Part shown: piece after piece, positions 15,866-17,168 of the stretch
How the letters are laid out: every line of letters begins with the position of its first letter
Position numbering within the stretch: the stretch's first letter is position 1
From: Bacillota bacterium
Lineage (GTDB): Bacteria; Bacillota; Clostridia; Oscillospirales; Ruminococcaceae
Reading direction: 5' to 3'
NCBI GenBank assembly: GCA_023457355.1
Contig: JAEWLW010000047.1
Coordinates: forward strand, 1 to 17,168
Length of the DNA stretch: 17,168 bases
Notes under the pieces: model-generated
What the model was told of the DNA's origin: nothing
Databases searched by the model: none
What the model saw: the letters and a program-made list of their open reading frames with translations, nothing else
Program-made: the position numbers and the translations under genes

Positions 15866-16537
15866 TTAAACAACAGCTTCTTCAATGTTTACAATTCCGC
15901 GGCATCTTGGATAGTTGCTACAACCATAGAATACTTTACCGGCATTTGCGCCCTTGGCAGCTTTACGCTTTATCATAACGGAACCGCACTTTGGGCACAA
16001 AATTTGTGGTAATTTTTCAGATACTAATTCCAATATTTGCGGTTGAGTTAATTCAGAAGAAGGCGGTTGCTTCTCGGCAACTCCTAAGGCATTCCGGAAT
16101 TTCACCGCATAATCTACATGCTGTTCTTTGTGCATTTCAAGAAAAAAACGCGCCAGCGTTTCCATATCTTTCTCGCTAGAACTCTCCACCTTAGGATCGC
16201 TATCAATACAACGAATGTATTCTGAAAGTTGGTCCACCTTAATTACTTGATTACGTGTCTCCGGTTCTGTGTAACAGGCGAGTAGACGCCCTCTTTTTTT
16301 ATAGACGTCCATAAGATATTGTTCGTATAAAGTCTCCCCCGCTGGTAATTTCAATATTGCCATATAGGTCTTGCATTCTAAAATAAATTGGTGTTTGCGC
16401 GTAACGATAAGATAATCTATTTGTGCTGTGAGTCCGTTGTGCTCCAGATAGAGGTCGTGCAGTAAAAACATAAGTATATGACTGTTTTCCAGTTCATATC
16501 TAACTGCTTTTTCACCGTAAATACCGGCATCCACCAC
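15866..16537 (-). CDS. NERD nuclease-like protein with C-terminal topoisomerase-type zinc finger
   Basis: About 223 residues. Residues 5-115 form a NERD (nuclease-related) domain: GIYGEKAVRYELEN, then LTAQIDYLIVTRKHQFILECKT with D41, E54 and K56, the PD-(D/E)xK-like catalytic set. The C-terminus (180-218) is a four-cysteine zinc finger of the topoisomerase I type (CPKCGS ... YGCSNYPRCRG; C181, C184, C206, C212), which would bind single-stranded DNA. The frame opens with GTG at 16537 without a ribosome binding site and has no ATG; NERD proteins usually carry some 10-25 extra residues before the GE motif, so the N-terminus may be truncated. Just upstream are a gene fragment and a transposase remnant, consistent with a rearrangement removing the true start. 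Probably acts on DNA in the cytoplasm; substrate unknown. Confidence 0.88.
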   Translation of the reverse strand: MVDAGIYGEKAVRYELENSHILMFLLHDLYLEHNGLTAQIDYLIVTRKHQFILECKTYMAILKLPAGETLYEQYLMDVYKKRGRLLACYTEPETRNQVIKVDQLSEYIRCIDSDPKVESSSEKDMETLARFFLEMHKEQHVDYAVKFRNALGVAEKQPPSSELTQPQILELVSEKLPQILCPKCGSVMIKRKAAKGANAGKVFYGCSNYPRCRGIVNIEEAVV

Positions 16538-16584
16538 GCGTACGTGGAAATGGTCCCAGTTTCAAGCTTCTTCATAAAGGCCAT

Positions 16585-16947
16585 CTATGCGCTGAGTGTC
16601 TCCTTGCCATAAACGCCATCCTCTTTAAGTTTGCCATTTTTGCCTTTTATGCCAAGCTTGTTGAGATTCTTTTGCAGCTGCAAAATTTTCTGGCGGTTAC
16701 CTCCGACGAACCAACTTAGCGCCTGTGATTGTTTAACAATATCTTTGCCCTTTGATATACCACAGCGCGTTAGTTCTTCTCCGGCCTGCTTCAGTCTGGC
16801 GGCGTTATCATCCAGAATATAATCATTATTCTGGATACCTTTCTTTAAATCACGTTCGATTATATTCGCTAAAGCTTCTAACGCACTTGATACTCTACTG
16901 CGATACGCTTTTCGCGCAGAGGGATTGTTAGTAACTGCTTGAAAGTT
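16585..16947 (-). pseudogene. C-terminal gene fragment with a peptidoglycan-binding-like end
   Basis: A minus frame is open from the TGA at 16950 to TAG 16585, about 120 codons, with no good start codon. It reads as coding throughout: a charged helical part (SARKAYRSRVSSALEALA onward), then ILQLQKNLNKLGI with EDGVYGKETLSA at the very end, resembling the core of a peptidoglycan-binding-1 domain. The 5' end coincides with the 3' end of a transposase remnant in another frame, so this is likely the tail of a gene cut by an insertion element. It lies 47 bp upstream of the NERD gene on the same strand. The full-length protein may have been a cell-wall-associated or polymorphic-toxin-like product, but that is inference. 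Confidence 0.6.
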
Positions 16948-17056
16948 TCAGGGCATATTCTTCCGGCGTCAGGTTGTCGAGGGAGGAATGCGGCCTGACC
17001 CTGTTATATTCTAACCGCCAGTCTTCAATTATCTCCCTTGCCGGTAGTGTCAATAA
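16928..17056 (-). mobile_element. Remnant of an IS3-type transposase (C-terminal end)
   Basis: About 42 codons ending at TAA 16928 read as AREIIEDWRLEYNRVRPHSS followed by LDNLTPEEYALKL, the characteristic C-terminus of IS3-family OrfB integrases. The DDE core is missing; a stop codon lies immediately upstream at 17057-17059. No terminal inverted repeat was found after the stop, and the adjoining gene fragment starts within about 20 bp, so the element is decayed. Confidence 0.75.
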
Positions 17057-17095
17057 TTATGCGCAAAAAGGTTTGCAGTCTCTGAGAGAATGAAG

Positions 17096-17167
17096 TCATC
17101 CAGCAATGGAAACGTCTTCAACAGTCGCCTCCAGATGCTTCATATTCATGTACTTCTTATTGCCCCA
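17096..17167 (-). other. Short open frame running in from the right edge
   Basis: The minus frame is open from the window edge to TGA 17096 and includes MNMKHLEATVEDVSIAG. It may be the end of a gene to the right or part of the decayed mobile element. Too short to identify. Confidence 0.2.
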
Positions 17168-17168
17168 C

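Overview
The window looks like a piece of a Clostridia (Bacillota) chromosome, probably from an anaerobic gut or sediment lineage. The grounds are strong GGAGG-type ribosome binding sites, an AgrC-like GHKL kinase with a LytTR regulator, a MocR regulator facing an EamA exporter, and a very large signal-peptide surface protein with GLUG, Ig-like and carboxypeptidase-regulatory-like repeats. No rRNA, tRNA or CRISPR array was seen.

Left part (1-7900): the 5' end of a DEAD-box RNA helicase leaves the window on the minus strand. Upstream of it is a non-coding stretch of about 320 bp that ends in a strong minus-strand terminator, and I read this as a candidate structured RNA or attenuating leader. 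Next comes a 2220-residue surface protein (755-7417). Just upstream lie a small two-helix membrane protein and a small zinc-ribbon gene that appears frameshifted.

Middle (8041-10850): a divergent two-component pair. The LytTR response regulator is on minus and has its own terminator; the AgrC-like sensor kinase is on plus. No AgrB or AgrD is visible. The regulator faces the surface-protein operon, so that operon is the natural candidate target (inference). Beyond the kinase, about 590 bp with no intact gene holds the remains of a second zinc-ribbon gene with several disruptions.

Next (10850-13271): an EamA/DMT exporter and a MocR (GntR-HTH plus aminotransferase-fold) regulator transcribed divergently from a 124-bp gap. 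The gap contains a direct repeat that could be the MocR operator.

Right part (13439-17168): a same-strand (minus) cluster that reads as an accessory island. Reading with transcription it holds an IS3-type transposase remnant, a C-terminal fragment of a protein with a peptidoglycan-binding-like end, a NERD nuclease-like protein with a topoisomerase-type zinc finger, a stand-alone ADP-ribosyltransferase (R-S-E class, ExE motif), a small ORF broken by one in-frame TAG, and a membrane-anchored CbxX/CfxQ-type AAA+ ATPase. The combination of ADP-ribosyltransferase, membrane AAA+ and NERD protein is the best candidate here for an undescribed conflict, toxin or secretion module. Several of its pieces are visibly decayed, so it may be a remnant.

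All family assignments come from motif reading; no database search was run.
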